A stretch of 64,000 bases of DNA, taken from NCBI GenBank assembly GCA_019634795.1, contig JAHCAR010000009.1, positions 62,001 to 126,000 of the forward strand. Reading direction: 5' to 3'. The stretch's first letter is position 1. Each line of letters opens with the position of its first letter. A program made the position numbers and the translations under genes. Source of the DNA: Dokdonella sp. Its GTDB lineage: Bacteria; Pseudomonadota; Gammaproteobacteria; Xanthomonadales; Rhodanobacteraceae. The notes under the pieces were generated by a model. The model ran no database searches. It saw only the letters and a program-made list of their open reading frames with translations, and was not told the DNA's origin. Positions 52,416-61,760 of the stretch are shown piece after piece.

Positions 52416-52477
52416 CGGCGGCAGGGTCTTCAGGTCAGGTGGAGAGAATGCGGCCGGTGACCGGGCGGCCGCCGTGA

Positions 52478-52738
52478 TCAGTGTCGCGGTTGCGCGTTCA
52501 GCGCGGCTTCCAGCGCCGCGAGTTGGCGCTCGAGCGTTTCGAGCTTTTCCCGGGTGCGCAGCAGGACGCAACGCTGCACGTCGAATTCCTCGCGGGTCAC
52601 GAGGTCGAGCTTGCCGAGCCCGGCTTGCAGGACGCTGCGGAAATTCGCGCCAATGTCCTCACGGGCCTCCTTGAGCCCTGGCGGAAGGATGGCGGCGAGA
52701 CGCTGGGCGAGTTCATCGATGCTGCTGGCGGGAATCAT
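52478..52738 (-). CDS. ubiK: Ubiquinone biosynthesis accessory factor (BMFP domain)
   Basis: An 86-residue protein with the BMFP/YqiC pattern: an amphipathic helix (ASSIDELAQRLAAILPP) and a C-terminal coiled coil (VLLRTREKLETLERQLAALEAALNA). UbiK helps assemble the ubiquinone biosynthetic complex at the membrane. It stands 62 bases before comM on the same strand and is divergent from glnK. Confidence 0.9.
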   Translation of the reverse strand: MIPASSIDELAQRLAAILPPGLKEAREDIGANFRSVLQAGLGKLDLVTREEFDVQRCVLLRTREKLETLERQLAALEAALNAQPRH

Positions 52739-53024
52739 GGCAAACCTCGGTACAAACGAAGGGTCAAATGGTACTCGTCGAACGCCCTCTCGGCTGCCCG
52801 GCACGACGATTCCAGGCGCATGTTCGGGCAGTTCCGTGCCGGGGTGCCGGCTGCGCCGACGCAAAGCGTCGACGCGGCCGGCTGCAGATCCCTGCGTGCC
52901 TCCTTGCCTGCCTCCCTGCGTGCATCCCTGCGCCTGCGTCAGCGGTAGTGCCGACGAGCCATCCCTTGAGCCAAAGTCTAGGCAGCCGTTGGCAATCGCG
53001 CAGTGGGCGAATTCGGATTTTCTT

Positions 53025-53040
53025 GTAGGAAATTTCCTAC
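53025..53040. promoter_or_regulatory. Perfect palindrome upstream of glnK
   Basis: GTAGGAAATTTCCTAC is a perfect 16-base palindrome centred about 75 bases before the glnK start. A -10-like TATAGT follows at 53067-53072 with no good -35, so the palindrome sits where an activator could bind (about -46 from the expected start). It is unlike the NtrC consensus, and no sigma-54 -24/-12 pair was found. Confidence 0.55.
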
Positions 53041-53107
53041 ACGGTTCCCGCGACACGGCATTCCGCTATAGTCGGCACCGCCTTCACCGCAATGACAGGA
53101 CACGCCG

Positions 53108-53446
53108 ATGAAAATGGTCATGGCGATCATCAAGCCCTTCAAGCTCGACGACGTGCGCGAGGCGCTGGCCGACATCGGCGTGCAGGGCATCACGGTCAGC
53201 GAGGTCAAGGGTTTCGGTCGGCAGAAGGGCCATACCGAGCTCTATCGCGGCGCCGAGTACGTCGTCGATTTCCTGCCCAAGATCAAGATCGAGATCGCCG
53301 TCGCCGAGGATCAGCTCGAGCGCGTGGTCGAGGCCCTGCGCCAGAGCGCCAACACCGGCAAGATCGGCGACGGCAAGATCTTCGTCTGGCAGCTCGACCA
53401 GGTCATGCGGATACGCACGGGCGAACTGGACGACGACGCCCTGTAG
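53108..53446 (+). CDS. glnK: PII nitrogen regulatory protein
   Basis: A 112-residue PII protein. The T-loop GRQKGHTELYRGAEYVVDFLPK carries the Tyr uridylylated by GlnD (Y51), and GDGKIFVWQLDQVMRIRTGE is the C-terminal ATP/2-oxoglutarate-binding signature. Two PII types (GlnB, GlnK) cannot be told apart safely from sequence alone. The ammonium transporter amtB that normally follows glnK is absent from the next several kilobases; GlnA, an indirect PII target, lies at 14326. Confidence 0.95.
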   Translation: MKMVMAIIKPFKLDDVREALADIGVQGITVSEVKGFGRQKGHTELYRGAEYVVDFLPKIKIEIAVAEDQLERVVEALRQSANTGKIGDGKIFVWQLDQVMRIRTGELDDDAL

Positions 53447-53695
53447 GCGCGGAGCCTCGCGGCAACGGTCTTTCGCTGGCGCGTCGTGGCGTCTGGAATC
53501 GGTGCCATCTTCTGTCGTTCCCCGATCTTCGCGGTTATTGTCTTTGGGCAGGCTCAAGTCTATTCGCCTTGTGTCCACGCAAAGACCCGATGACCCCGCA
53601 TTGCGCCCGTCCTGCACCGCTTCGCGGCGCATGATACGCACTTTCAATACAGAGCCTTCACGCGCCTGCGGTGGGCCGGCCGCTCCGAATCCGCC

Positions 53696-53828
53696 GTAGG
53701 AGCGCCTTCAGGCGCGATGCCGTTCGACAGGCATTCAATAGCTCAAGCCGTCGTCGCGGCGCAGGCCGGGATGACGGCTATGGGCATTGGGCATCCGGCG
53801 AAAGCATCGCGCCTGAAGGCGCTCCTAC
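53696..53828. repeat. Inverted repeat of the GTAGGAGCGC family, second copy
   Basis: The same two perfect 25-base arms as at 18933-19002 are here separated by 83 bases that include a CGTCGCGGCGCAGGCCGGGATGACG-like element, shown only in part as GCAGGCCGGGATGACGG. The rest of the 53447-54043 gap holds a second such CCGGGATGACG piece near 53950 and no gene. Confidence 0.8.
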
Positions 53829-54043
53829 AGCGAATTGCGAGCGACTCGTTCGTGCAACTGGGGCAGAGTTGTGACCGATATCCAGGAATGCGCCGCAAGG
53901 CGATATCCAACAGTGCGCAAAGTAGAGTCACTGGATCCATGCCTGCACCGGGATGACGGTTCGGGGTACTGAATCCCCGCCAAAAGCATCGCGCGTGAAA
54001 ACCGCTCCAGGGCACCAAACCTGGCCACGGAACCCCGAGTGAA

Positions 54044-54601
54044 TCATCGAACCAGGATCCATATCCCCAAGGCCGCAAACAACCCGGCCGCGCCGAGGCG
54101 CGCCGCCCGCAACGGCAGGCGCTGAGCAAACCGCGCACCAAGCCAGACCACCGGTACATTGGCGAGCAGCATGCCTATCGTCGTTCCGGCGACGACCTGC
54201 CAGAGCGGGGAATAGCGGGCGGCCAGCACGACCGTGGCGACCTGGGTCTTGTCGCCCATTTCGGCGAGGAAGAACGCGATCACCGTGGCGATCAGCACGC
54301 CGTATCCGCGCATGTCGCGGACGTCATCGGCATCGACCTTGTCGGGGACCAGCGTCCACAGGGCAATCGCGAAGAACGACAAGGCGACGATCCAGGTCAG
54401 TACCGAGGGTTGCAGCCAGGCTGCGACCATCGCACCGAACCAGCCGGCCAGGGCGTGATTGAGCAGGGTCGCGACGAGGATGCCGAGACAGATCGGCATC
54501 GGCCGGCGATATTTGGCAGCGAGGATCAACGACAGCAGCTGGGTCTTGTCGCCGATCTCGGCAATCGCCACGGCGGCAGTCGAAATGAACAGGGTTTGCA
54601 C
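54044..54601 (-). CDS. mneA: TMEM165/GDT1 (UPF0016) family manganese exporter
   Basis: A 185-residue inner-membrane cation exporter with six hydrophobic segments in two inverted halves, each with the family motif E-x-G-D-K-T (EIGDKTQ at 15-21 and EMGDKTQ in the second half). Bacterial members expel Mn2+ and protect against manganese excess. The gene is preceded by an apparent yybP-ykoY Mn2+ riboswitch, which supports both identity and regulation. Confidence 0.93.
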   Translation of the reverse strand: MQTLFISTAAVAIAEIGDKTQLLSLILAAKYRRPMPICLGILVATLLNHALAGWFGAMVAAWLQPSVLTWIVALSFFAIALWTLVPDKVDADDVRDMRGYGVLIATVIAFFLAEMGDKTQVATVVLAARYSPLWQVVAGTTIGMLLANVPVVWLGARFAQRLPLRAARLGAAGLFAALGIWILVR

Positions 54602-54811
54602 GGAGACTCCAACGGGCCGGGGCGATCAGGGACACGATGATCCACACGCGCGGCCCCGGCCCGGGATCGTCGCGTGCGAACCAGCGGTCTTGTCGGTATC
54701 CGCGTGGCGCATTGCTGCGCACGGATGCGTTCGCGCCATGGCGTGGTCGCCAAGTGTGTTGACGCGGACCCCGCAGCGTTTCGATGCGGTCGACTACTCC
54801 CCGTTGGAGCG
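54602..54811 (-). ncRNA. yybP-ykoY manganese riboswitch
   Basis: Read on the minus strand, the leader of the Mn exporter gene starts near 54811, just after a TAGAAT -10 hexamer (54818-54823). It contains GGGGAGTAG (54794-54802), the hallmark 5' element, then CGTCAACACACTTGGCGACCA, and near the gene CCCTGATCGCC followed by GGAGTCTCCGTG. The GGGGAGUAG box plus the UCAACA loop is the Mn2+-sensing pair of this class, well known upstream of mneA-type genes in Xanthomonas. Full secondary structure was not computed. Confidence 0.85.
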
Positions 54812-54876
54812 GACGCGATTCTAGCAGCTCGGCCTCGTCGGCAGAATACGAACCCCGGTCCGCCTCCGGATTTGCC

Positions 54877-55944
54877 TCAATACCATTCGATCAGCGACAG
54901 GCCGACGCCGGCGTACCAGGCGCGGTGGTTGTAGTCGATCAGGCTCTCGCCGTAGCCATTGAACACCTGCACGTGCCCGCGCAGCGGCGGCGCAATCGGA
55001 AACGCCCAGTCGAACTGCACGGCGCCGTGGCTGCGATCGCCGCCACGCAGCGAGTGGCGCAGCAGCAGGGCGAACTGCGAGTCACCGGCAACGCGGATGA
55101 TTTCGACATCGCCGCGACCCATGTAGTCGCTGATGTCGGGGTTGTTGTCTTCGCCGAACTCGAGCACGCGCCACCAAGGACGCACGGTGATCGTCCAGTT
55201 TTCGCGTTCGAGGCCGATCGAGGCCGTGGCCCGGTTCCAGCTGCGCGAGAGCGGATCGCTGCGGCCATTCGACTGGTGCACGAGGCCGAAGCCGAGCAGG
55301 CGGGCCTTCCATCCGAGCACGTCGTAGTCGGTCCGGAAAACCAGATTGGCGTCGGGCTCGTAGTTGGTTTCGCGGAACGGGCGCGAACGCTTGGCATTGA
55401 AGATCTGCCAGTGCGAGATCTGGGTATAGCCCATCCAGAAGTCGCCGTTGTCACCGAAGATGTCGTCGAGGATCTTGGTTTTCAGGCTGAGCTGGTACTT
55501 CAGTTCGCCGCGCGTGATGTCTTCCGGCTCGGTCACGGTGTTTTCGGGCGACGGCGAACTCGGCAGCCGATTGGTGCGCGAAGTGTAGAACGGCATCAGA
55601 TAGATGGGACGGTAAGGCCGGATGCAGAACGGTGCGGCCCTGCCGGATTCGGCGGTCGCGGCGTCGAGTTCCCAGCGCGAATCGAGCAGCGAGCTCGGCG
55701 GTCCCTTGTCGCATCGGCTCGTGGGCAGCGCCGATGAGCGAGCGAAGACATCGGTAGTCGGGAGCGGTCGCACCGTCTTCTTGTCGGCATGGGGTTGGGC
55801 AAAGGCCTGGTCATAGCAGGCGAGCCGCGCGGCGTCGGCGGTGATATTGGCGCAGCGGCTTGCATCCGGGACCGGCTCGGCTGCACGCGCGTTCATGCAG
55901 GGCGCCAGCATCAGGAGTAGCAGGAACTGGAGCGGGCGGCTCAT
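54877..55944 (-). CDS. pldA: Outer-membrane phospholipase A (OMPLA)
   Basis: A 355-residue outer-membrane phospholipase A1. It has a signal peptide (LQFLLLLMLAPCMNARAAE). The active-site strand LVHQSNGRSDPLSRSWNR carries the catalytic His and Ser, and GYGESLIDYN is the Ca-binding/Asn segment; it ends SLIEWY, an outer-membrane C-terminus. Xanthomonad PldA has an N-terminal extension of about 90 residues as seen here. It maintains outer-membrane lipid asymmetry. It is preceded by the bioC operon on the same strand, but with its own gap. Confidence 0.92.
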   Translation of the reverse strand: MSRPLQFLLLLMLAPCMNARAAEPVPDASRCANITADAARLACYDQAFAQPHADKKTVRPLPTTDVFARSSALPTSRCDKGPPSSLLDSRWELDAATAESGRAAPFCIRPYRPIYLMPFYTSRTNRLPSSPSPENTVTEPEDITRGELKYQLSLKTKILDDIFGDNGDFWMGYTQISHWQIFNAKRSRPFRETNYEPDANLVFRTDYDVLGWKARLLGFGLVHQSNGRSDPLSRSWNRATASIGLERENWTITVRPWWRVLEFGEDNNPDISDYMGRGDVEIIRVAGDSQFALLLRHSLRGGDRSHGAVQFDWAFPIAPPLRGHVQVFNGYGESLIDYNHRAWYAGVGLSLIEWY

Positions 55945-56013
55945 GTCGCAGCATTCCATGAACGGCAAAGTGTGCGCATCGTAGCGGAACCAGGCCCGCG
56001 CCCGCGGACCCGA

Positions 56014-56895
56014 CTAACGCCGGACGCGTCGCGAGCCACGCAGCTGGTCGAGCGGAAAACTGGCGACGGCGCCTTGCGCCGAGCGCCTGGGTTGGCCGGC
56101 CTTGGGCGCCCAGGCCAGTGCGTAGACCACCTCGTACGTCGCCGCCACGCGGCCCTCTTGCCGATTCACATCATAAGCCTCGATGACACGCTGTAGATGG
56201 GCCTTTCCGGTCAGACCGCGGGCACGTCCGCTGTCGGCGTTGGTCGCACCGATCGCGCGCAGCTCATGCATCAGGCCGAGGACGTCGGCATAGGTCAGGG
56301 TGAAGACATCGCGCTCGAGTACCGGGTCGCGGAATCCGGCCGCGAGCAGGGCATCGCCGATCTGGTGGATGTCGAGGAAGCGACTGACGTGCGGCGTCTC
56401 GTCGACTTCGGCGAAGGCCGTGCGCAATTCGCTCAGGGTTTGCGGGCCGAAGGTGCTGAACAGGACCACGCCATCGGCACGCAGCACGCGGCGAAACTCG
56501 TCGAACACGGCATCGAGCCGACCGCACCATTGCAGGCAGAGATTGGAATAGAGCAGATCGATGCTGTTCTCGGCCAGTGGCAGCGACTCGGCATCGGCAC
56601 AGATACGGGCAAACGGCCGCAACCATGAACGATGCCTGCGTGCCGCGCGCAGCATCGGCATTGCCAGATCGAGCGCGATCGTCTGCGCCTGTGGAAAGCG
56701 CTTGCGCAAAGCCGCCGTGCCGCGCGCCGTGCCACTGCCGACATCGAGTACGCGCTGCGGGTTCAGCGACAGATCGTCGAGGCGCTCCTGCAGGCGCCGC
56801 TGGACCTCATCCTGCAGGGCCGCATGCGCTTCGTAGCTCTCTGCCGCGCGGCCGAAGGCACGGCGCACGTGCCGGCTGTCGAAGGGACCGCTCAT
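56014..56895 (-). CDS. bioC: Malonyl-ACP O-methyltransferase
   Basis: A 293-residue SAM-dependent methyltransferase that masks malonyl-ACP so it can enter fatty-acid elongation to pimeloyl-ACP. RVLDVGSGTARGT is the SAM-binding motif I; SIDLLYSNLCLQWC and LFSTFGPQTLSELRTAF are BioC-type blocks. It overlaps bioH by four bases and is the last gene of the bioF-orf-bioH-bioC operon. Confidence 0.93.
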   Translation of the reverse strand: MSGPFDSRHVRRAFGRAAESYEAHAALQDEVQRRLQERLDDLSLNPQRVLDVGSGTARGTAALRKRFPQAQTIALDLAMPMLRAARRHRSWLRPFARICADAESLPLAENSIDLLYSNLCLQWCGRLDAVFDEFRRVLRADGVVLFSTFGPQTLSELRTAFAEVDETPHVSRFLDIHQIGDALLAAGFRDPVLERDVFTLTYADVLGLMHELRAIGATNADSGRARGLTGKAHLQRVIEAYDVNRQEGRVAATYEVVYALAWAPKAGQPRRSAQGAVASFPLDQLRGSRRVRR

Positions 56896-57668
56896 GCCGG
56901 CTCGGTCGCGTTCGCCAGGGCCGCGATGGCCTCGGCGACTTCATCGGCGTGACTGAGAAACGGCGCATGCCCGGCCGAAAGTTCGAGATAGTTGCCGTGC
57001 GCGCATTGCGCGGCCGCCCAGCGCAGGGCGCCGGGCGGAACGATGCGATCGCGGCGGCCGGCGATCCACAGGCTCGGCATCGACAGCGCGGACAGCTGCG
57101 CGCGGAAATCACAGCGGTCGAGCAGATCGAGCCCCTCGTGCAATGCTTGTTCCGACGGTTCGCCGCGCTCGTAGACATGGGCCTTGAGTTCGCGCAACTC
57201 GTCCTGGGCGTGGGCCGAACCGAGCGTCTCGAGGGCCAGGAAGCGCTCGATCGCCGGTCGGAATGAGGCCACCAGGTTCGATCCGAATTCGCGAAAGATC
57301 GCCGCCGGCACCGCATGCGGCCAATCCGCGGCGCGCACGAAGCGCGGACTCGACGCAATCTGCACGACTGCGCTGACCTGGTCGGGCAGTTCGAGTGCAG
57401 CCTGCAGGGCAATCAGCCCACCGAGTGACCAGCCGAGCCAGAGCGCCGGCGGCGTGGCGGTCGCGATGGCTCGCGCCAGGCGCGCCGGATCGAGATCGCC
57501 GGGCTTGAAGTCGCGACTGTGGCCATGCCCCGGCAGGTCGACGAGATGCACGCGAAAGCGCCCGACCAGGCGCTCGCTCAGCGGTGCGAAGATGCCGCCG
57601 TGCATGGCCCAGCCATGCAGCAGCACGAGATCGGGGCCTTGCCCCAGGGTTCTGATCGAGAGATTCAC
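56892..57668 (-). CDS. bioH: Pimeloyl-ACP methyl ester carboxylesterase
   Basis: A 258-residue alpha/beta hydrolase that removes the methyl group added by BioC, releasing pimeloyl-ACP for BioF. LVLLHGWAMHGGIF is the oxyanion segment, LGWSLGGLIALQAAL the nucleophile elbow (Ser), RRDRIVPP the Asp region, and SAGHAPFLSH the His. The GTG start (VNLSIRTLGQG) gives the usual length; the open frame upstream lies within the preceding gene. It overlaps bioC by four bases. Confidence 0.92.
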   Translation of the reverse strand: MNLSIRTLGQGPDLVLLHGWAMHGGIFAPLSERLVGRFRVHLVDLPGHGHSRDFKPGDLDPARLARAIATATPPALWLGWSLGGLIALQAALELPDQVSAVVQIASSPRFVRAADWPHAVPAAIFREFGSNLVASFRPAIERFLALETLGSAHAQDELRELKAHVYERGEPSEQALHEGLDLLDRCDFRAQLSALSMPSLWIAGRRDRIVPPGALRWAAAQCAHGNYLELSAGHAPFLSHADEVAEAIAALANATEPA

Positions 57669-57672
57669 CGGG

Positions 57673-58065
57673 CTATTTTGACGTGTTCTGCGATATTGCG
57701 GAGCCGGCACCGCGCAGCCGGGCGATGCGCGGCTCCAGCTCGCGCCATGAGGCCTTCGCCGTGGCCGCAAGCAGCCCGGCCGGCAGGCGCAGCCAAAGCG
57801 GGCGGGCCAGGCGTGCGGCGATGCGTGCGCAAAGCCAGTCGGGATCAAAGCCATTCCAGACGCCGGCGCTGGACAGCAGGTTGCCGCGCAGGACTGGATG
57901 CACCTCCTCCAACAGGATCCGGCGCAGCTCGCCCAGCGGATACGGCGATGCTGCCAGGATGCGCGCAAGACAGTCGTAAGCCGGCGCCGGATCGGTGTCT
58001 AGGTAGAGTTCGGAGAAACCGACCCAGACGCCACGTCGCGTGCCGATATCCGCAATTCCGATCAT
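57673..58065 (-). CDS. Conserved protein between bioF and bioH
   Basis: A 130-residue protein I cannot name. It begins MIGIADIGTRRGVWVGFSELYLDTD and has a central helix pair (YPLGELRRILLEEVHPVLRGNLLSSAGVWNGFD) resembling small alpha-helical DUFs (DUF7079-like). It overlaps bioF by four bases and is four bases from bioH, so it is surely translated with them. No known biotin step is unassigned in this operon. Confidence 0.75.
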   Translation of the reverse strand: MIGIADIGTRRGVWVGFSELYLDTDPAPAYDCLARILAASPYPLGELRRILLEEVHPVLRGNLLSSAGVWNGFDPDWLCARIAARLARPLWLRLPAGLLAATAKASWRELEPRIARLRGAGSAISQNTSK

Positions 58066-59243
58066 TGCCGCGGCGGCGTCCAGGCGGCAGCGAGTGCTGC
58101 CAGCAGTGCATCGACATGGGCTTCTTCGTGGGCCGCGGAAAGGGTCACGCGCAATCGCGCGCCATTTTCGGCCACGGTCGGTGGCCGGATCGCCGGCACG
58201 AAGAATCCGGCCGCCTCCAGTTGCGCGGACAATCGGGTCGCCTCGTCGCTCTGGCCGACCAGGACCGGCTGGATCGGCGTCCGCGATTCAGCCAGGGCAA
58301 TTCCGCGTCGGGCGGCGCCATCGCGAAACTGCGTGACTAGTCGGGCCAGCTTTTCGCGCCGCCAGGCTTCATCGCGGACCAGTCTCAGGGCGACTCGGGT
58401 CGCCGCAGCCAGGGCTGGCGGCATGGCCGTCGTGTAGACATGGGTGCGGGCGAACTGGATCAGCCCGTCGATCAGAACTTCGGAGCCGGCGACAAATGCC
58501 CCGGCGACACCCAGAGCCTTGCCCAGGGTCGCCATGTAGACCGGCACGTCGGCCTGGCCGAGCCCCGCGTCGGCGACGCTGCCACTACCGTCCGCACCCA
58601 GCACGCCAAGTCCGTGCGCATCGTCGACCACGAGCGTGGCCTGCTGTTCGCGGCAGAGCCTGGCGAGTGCCTGCAGGGGCGCGATATCGCCGTCCATGCT
58701 GAACACACCATCGGTGGCGAGCAGCGCGGCCGCGGCCGGGTCCGAATCGAGCTGGCGACGCGCGCTGTCGACATCGGCGTGCACATAGCGGCGCAGCCGT
58801 GCGCCGGAAAGTCGTGCGCCATCGATCAGGCAGACATGGTTGAGCTTGTCCTGGATGCAGACCGCGCGCGGATCGAGCAGCGCCTGCATGATGCCGAGGT
58901 TCGCCATGTAGCCGGTCGAGAACAGGAGCGCGCGGTCGCGCCCGCACCAGGCCGCCAGCTCGGCTTCGAGCAGGTCATGTTCCTGGCGGTGGCCACCGAG
59001 CAGATGGGCGGCCGAAGCGCCAACCCCCCACTGGCCGGCAGCGGCAACCAGGGCCTCGACCACGGCCGGATGCTGGGCCAGGCCGAGGTAGTCGTTGCTG
59101 GCAAAATGAATCAGGCGCTTGCCATCGACGACGACATGCGGTCCGTCGACCTCGGTGATCGTGCGCAGGCGTCGCAGCAAGGCGTCGCGGGCGCGGTCCT
59201 CGACGGCCCGGGCCAGACGGCCGAGCAAGGGAGGACGGGTCAT
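58062..59243 (-). CDS. bioF: 8-amino-7-oxononanoate synthase
   Basis: A 393-residue PLP-dependent alpha-oxoamine synthase joining pimeloyl-ACP and L-alanine. IHFASNDYLGLAQHP is the N-terminal signature, LVVDDAHGLGVLG the PLP-contact Asp/His, and TLGKALGVAGAFV the segment with the Schiff-base lysine. The start at 59243 is used because upstream residues match no BioF. It heads the operon and is divergent from the NDH-2 gene. Confidence 0.93.
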   Translation of the reverse strand: MTRPPLLGRLARAVEDRARDALLRRLRTITEVDGPHVVVDGKRLIHFASNDYLGLAQHPAVVEALVAAAGQWGVGASAAHLLGGHRQEHDLLEAELAAWCGRDRALLFSTGYMANLGIMQALLDPRAVCIQDKLNHVCLIDGARLSGARLRRYVHADVDSARRQLDSDPAAAALLATDGVFSMDGDIAPLQALARLCREQQATLVVDDAHGLGVLGADGSGSVADAGLGQADVPVYMATLGKALGVAGAFVAGSEVLIDGLIQFARTHVYTTAMPPALAAATRVALRLVRDEAWRREKLARLVTQFRDGAARRGIALAESRTPIQPVLVGQSDEATRLSAQLEAAGFFVPAIRPPTVAENGARLRVTLSAAHEEAHVDALLAALAAAWTPPRQ

Positions 59244-59350
59244 GGCCGCGAGCCTGCGTTGGCGGCGCCGACCGGCCAATGGATGGACCTGCGATGCGGA
59301 GCGGATATGCTGCGTAACCGACACTTCGACCGGGAGTCCGCCAGGCCACC

Positions 59351-60628
59351 ATGCACTACGAGATCGTGATCATCGGAGGCGGCGCTGGCGGCCTCGAACT
59401 GGCCGCGCGGCTGGGCCGCAAGCTCGGCAGGAAGGCGGGGCGCGACAAGGTGCTTCTGGTCGATCGTTCGGTCGTCCACATCTGGAAACCGACCCTGCAC
59501 GAAGTCGCCGCGGGCACGCTCGATGCGCATCAGGAAGGCCTCTCCTACATGATCCTTGCGCGACGCAACCACTTCAGCTTCACGCTCGGCGAAATCGCCG
59601 CCCTCGATGCAAAGGGAAAAACGCTCAGCCTCGCCGAAGTCCTCGATGACGCCGGCGAGCAGATCGTACCTGCGCGCACGATCAGTTTCACCTGGGCCGT
59701 GCTGGCCATCGGCAGTGGCTCGAACTTCTTCAATACACCCGGTGCCGAGCATGCCTTCGTGCTGGAAAGGGCTAGCGACGCGATTCATTTCCAGCGTCGC
59801 CTGCTGGCGGCGTTCACGCGCGCGGCGTTCTCCCGCGAGCGCAGGCTCGGCATCGCCATCGTCGGCGCCGGTGCGACTGGCGTCGAACTTTCCGCCGAGC
59901 TGCTCGAGGCGCACCAGCTCATGTTGCTCGGCCTGTCCCGCGAACAGCACTTCCGACTCGACATCAGCCTGATCGAGGCCGGGCCCCGGATTCTTGCCGC
60001 ACTGCCGGAGCGGATTTCGGCCAAGGCCCAGGCTGCGCTCGAAGCGCGCGGCGTCACCGTGCTGGTGTCGGCGCCGGTTTCGCAGATCGGGGAAGGCCAT
60101 CTCGTCGCCGGCGAGCGGACGATCGAGGTCGACCTGATCGTCTGGGCGGCCGGCATCAAGGCGGCCGAGAGCAACGCCGGCTTCGGTCTCGATATCAACC
60201 GGGCCAACCAGTTCGTCGTCAGCGCCCGCCTCGAGACCTCGGCCGCCAGCGTTTTCGCCCTCGGCGACTGCGCGGCCTGTGCCTGGGGCGACGGGCTCGT
60301 GCCGGCGCGCGCCCAGGCGGCGCATCAGCAGGCCAGCTATCTGGCTGATCTGCTGATTGCCCGCCTGCGCGGTCGACGCTTCGATCGCGATTTCGTCTAT
60401 CGCGACTTCGGTTCGCTGGTTTCGCTCGGCGAAAAGCGCGGGCTCGGCAGCCTCATGGGCGGCCTTGGCGGGCGCAACTTCTTCGTCGACGGCCTGATCG
60501 CCAAGGGCATGTACATGGCACTGCATCTCGATCATCACCGGGCCATCCTGGGCTTCTGGAACACGCTGGTGCTGGCCCTTGCGCGACTCCTGCAGCGCCG
60601 CGTTTCGGGTCGTCTGAAATTGCACTGA
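59351..60628 (+). CDS. ndh: Type II NADH dehydrogenase (NDH-2)
   Basis: A 425-residue membrane-associated flavoprotein that passes electrons from NADH to quinone without pumping protons. The first dinucleotide-binding motif is IVIIGGGAGGLELAARLG, the second IAIVGAGATGVELSAEL, and the FAD-contact segment ASVFALGDCAACAW; the C-terminus is amphipathic. It lies between bioF (divergent) and bioB (convergent) and is not part of biotin synthesis. Confidence 0.92.
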   Translation: MHYEIVIIGGGAGGLELAARLGRKLGRKAGRDKVLLVDRSVVHIWKPTLHEVAAGTLDAHQEGLSYMILARRNHFSFTLGEIAALDAKGKTLSLAEVLDDAGEQIVPARTISFTWAVLAIGSGSNFFNTPGAEHAFVLERASDAIHFQRRLLAAFTRAAFSRERRLGIAIVGAGATGVELSAELLEAHQLMLLGLSREQHFRLDISLIEAGPRILAALPERISAKAQAALEARGVTVLVSAPVSQIGEGHLVAGERTIEVDLIVWAAGIKAAESNAGFGLDINRANQFVVSARLETSAASVFALGDCAACAWGDGLVPARAQAAHQQASYLADLLIARLRGRRFDRDFVYRDFGSLVSLGEKRGLGSLMGGLGGRNFFVDGLIAKGMYMALHLDHHRAILGFWNTLVLALARLLQRRVSGRLKLH

Positions 60629-60658
60629 TCGCTGTCGCCCGGACACAGGGCCACGCGT

Positions 60659-61696
60659 TCAGGCGGTGACTGTTTCCTCGGCATCATCGCAGGCTGATTC
60701 GTGGATCGACGCATGCACGGTGCACGCGCCATCGGAGTCGTTGGCATCGAGCTGCATGGCATGGATGCCGAGACGGGCGAAGAGCTGCTGGTCGGCGACG
60801 ACGTCGGGATTGCCGGTGGTCAGCAGTTTTTCACCGTAGAAGATCGAATTTGCGCCAGCGAAGAAGCACAGGGCCTGCAATTCATCGCTCATCTCCGCAC
60901 GACCGGCCGACAGGCGCACCATCGAGGCCGGCATGACGATGCGCGCCGTGGCGATCGTGCGCACGAATTCGAACGAGTCGAGCATCGCGGTGCCGGCCAG
61001 CGGCGTGCCTTCGACCTGGACCAGGCGATTGATCGGCACCGATTGCGGGTGCTCGGGCAAGGTCGCCAGGGTGTGCAGCAGACCGGCGCGCTGATCGCGC
61101 GACTCGCCCATGCCGACGATGCCGCCGCAACAGGTCTTCAGGCCGGCCTTGCGCACGTGGCCGAGGGTATCGAGGCGATCCTGGTAGTCGCGCGTCCGGA
61201 TCACATCGGCGTAGAACTCGGGCGCGCTGTCGAGGTTGTGGTTGTAGTAGTCGAGTCCCGCTGCCCGCAGCGCGGCGGCCTGCTCCTCGGACAGCATGCC
61301 GAGGGTGGCGCAGGTTTCCATGCCGAGCTCGCGCACCGCACGAATCATCGCGGCAACCTTCGGCACGTCCCGATCCTTGGGCGATCGCCAGGCAGCGCCC
61401 ATGCAGAAGCGCGTCGCCCCGGCCGCCCTGGCCTGTCGGGCCCGTTCGAGCACGGTTTCCAGCGGCAACAGCTTTTCCGCCTGCACGCCGGTCGAATAGC
61501 GCGCCGCCTGCGGGCAATAGGCGCAATCCTCCGGACATCCGCCGGTCTTGATCGAAAGCAGGGTCGAGACCTGCACGGCGTTGGCGTCGTTATGGGCCCG
61601 GTGCACCGCGTGGGCGCGCTGAAGCAGGTCGGCGAACGGAAGTTCGAGGATCGCGAGGACTTCATCGCGAGTCCAGTCGTGGCGCAGGGCTGACAT
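60659..61696 (-). CDS. bioB: Biotin synthase
   Basis: A 345-residue radical-SAM enzyme inserting sulfur into dethiobiotin. The cluster-binding motif is [11 protein letters not shown] (C-x3-C-x2-C), and [13 protein letters not shown] and [11 protein letters not shown] (second-cluster Cys) are typical. The start at 61696 is chosen over the longer frame. It is divergent from comF across only 64 bases. bioA and bioD are not in the window. Confidence 0.95.
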   Translation of the reverse strand: MSALRHDWTRDEVLAILELPFADLLQRAHAVHRAHNDANAVQVSTLLSIKTGGCPEDCAYCPQAARYSTGVQAEKLLPLETVLERARQARAAGATRFCMGAAWRSPKDRDVPKVAAMIRAVRELGMETCATLGMLSEEQAAALRAAGLDYYNHNLDSAPEFYADVIRTRDYQDRLDTLGHVRKAGLKTCCGGIVGMGESRDQRAGLLHTLATLPEHPQSVPINRLVQVEGTPLAGTAMLDSFEFVRTIATARIVMPASMVRLSAGRAEMSDELQALCFFAGANSIFYGEKLLTTGNPDVVADQQLFARLGIHAMQLDANDSDGACTVHASIHESACDDAEETVTA

Positions 61697-61760
61697 CAGG
61701 GCGTCCGCAGTTCGGTAAAGTGTGGCCGGAAGTCTGGGTTCGGCATGGGAGGCTGTCAAC

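Noticed and set aside
52860..52935. Tandem CCTGCGTGCCTCC-like units as a functional repeat
   Set aside because: Only a few imperfect units; likely low-complexity GC-rich intergenic sequence.
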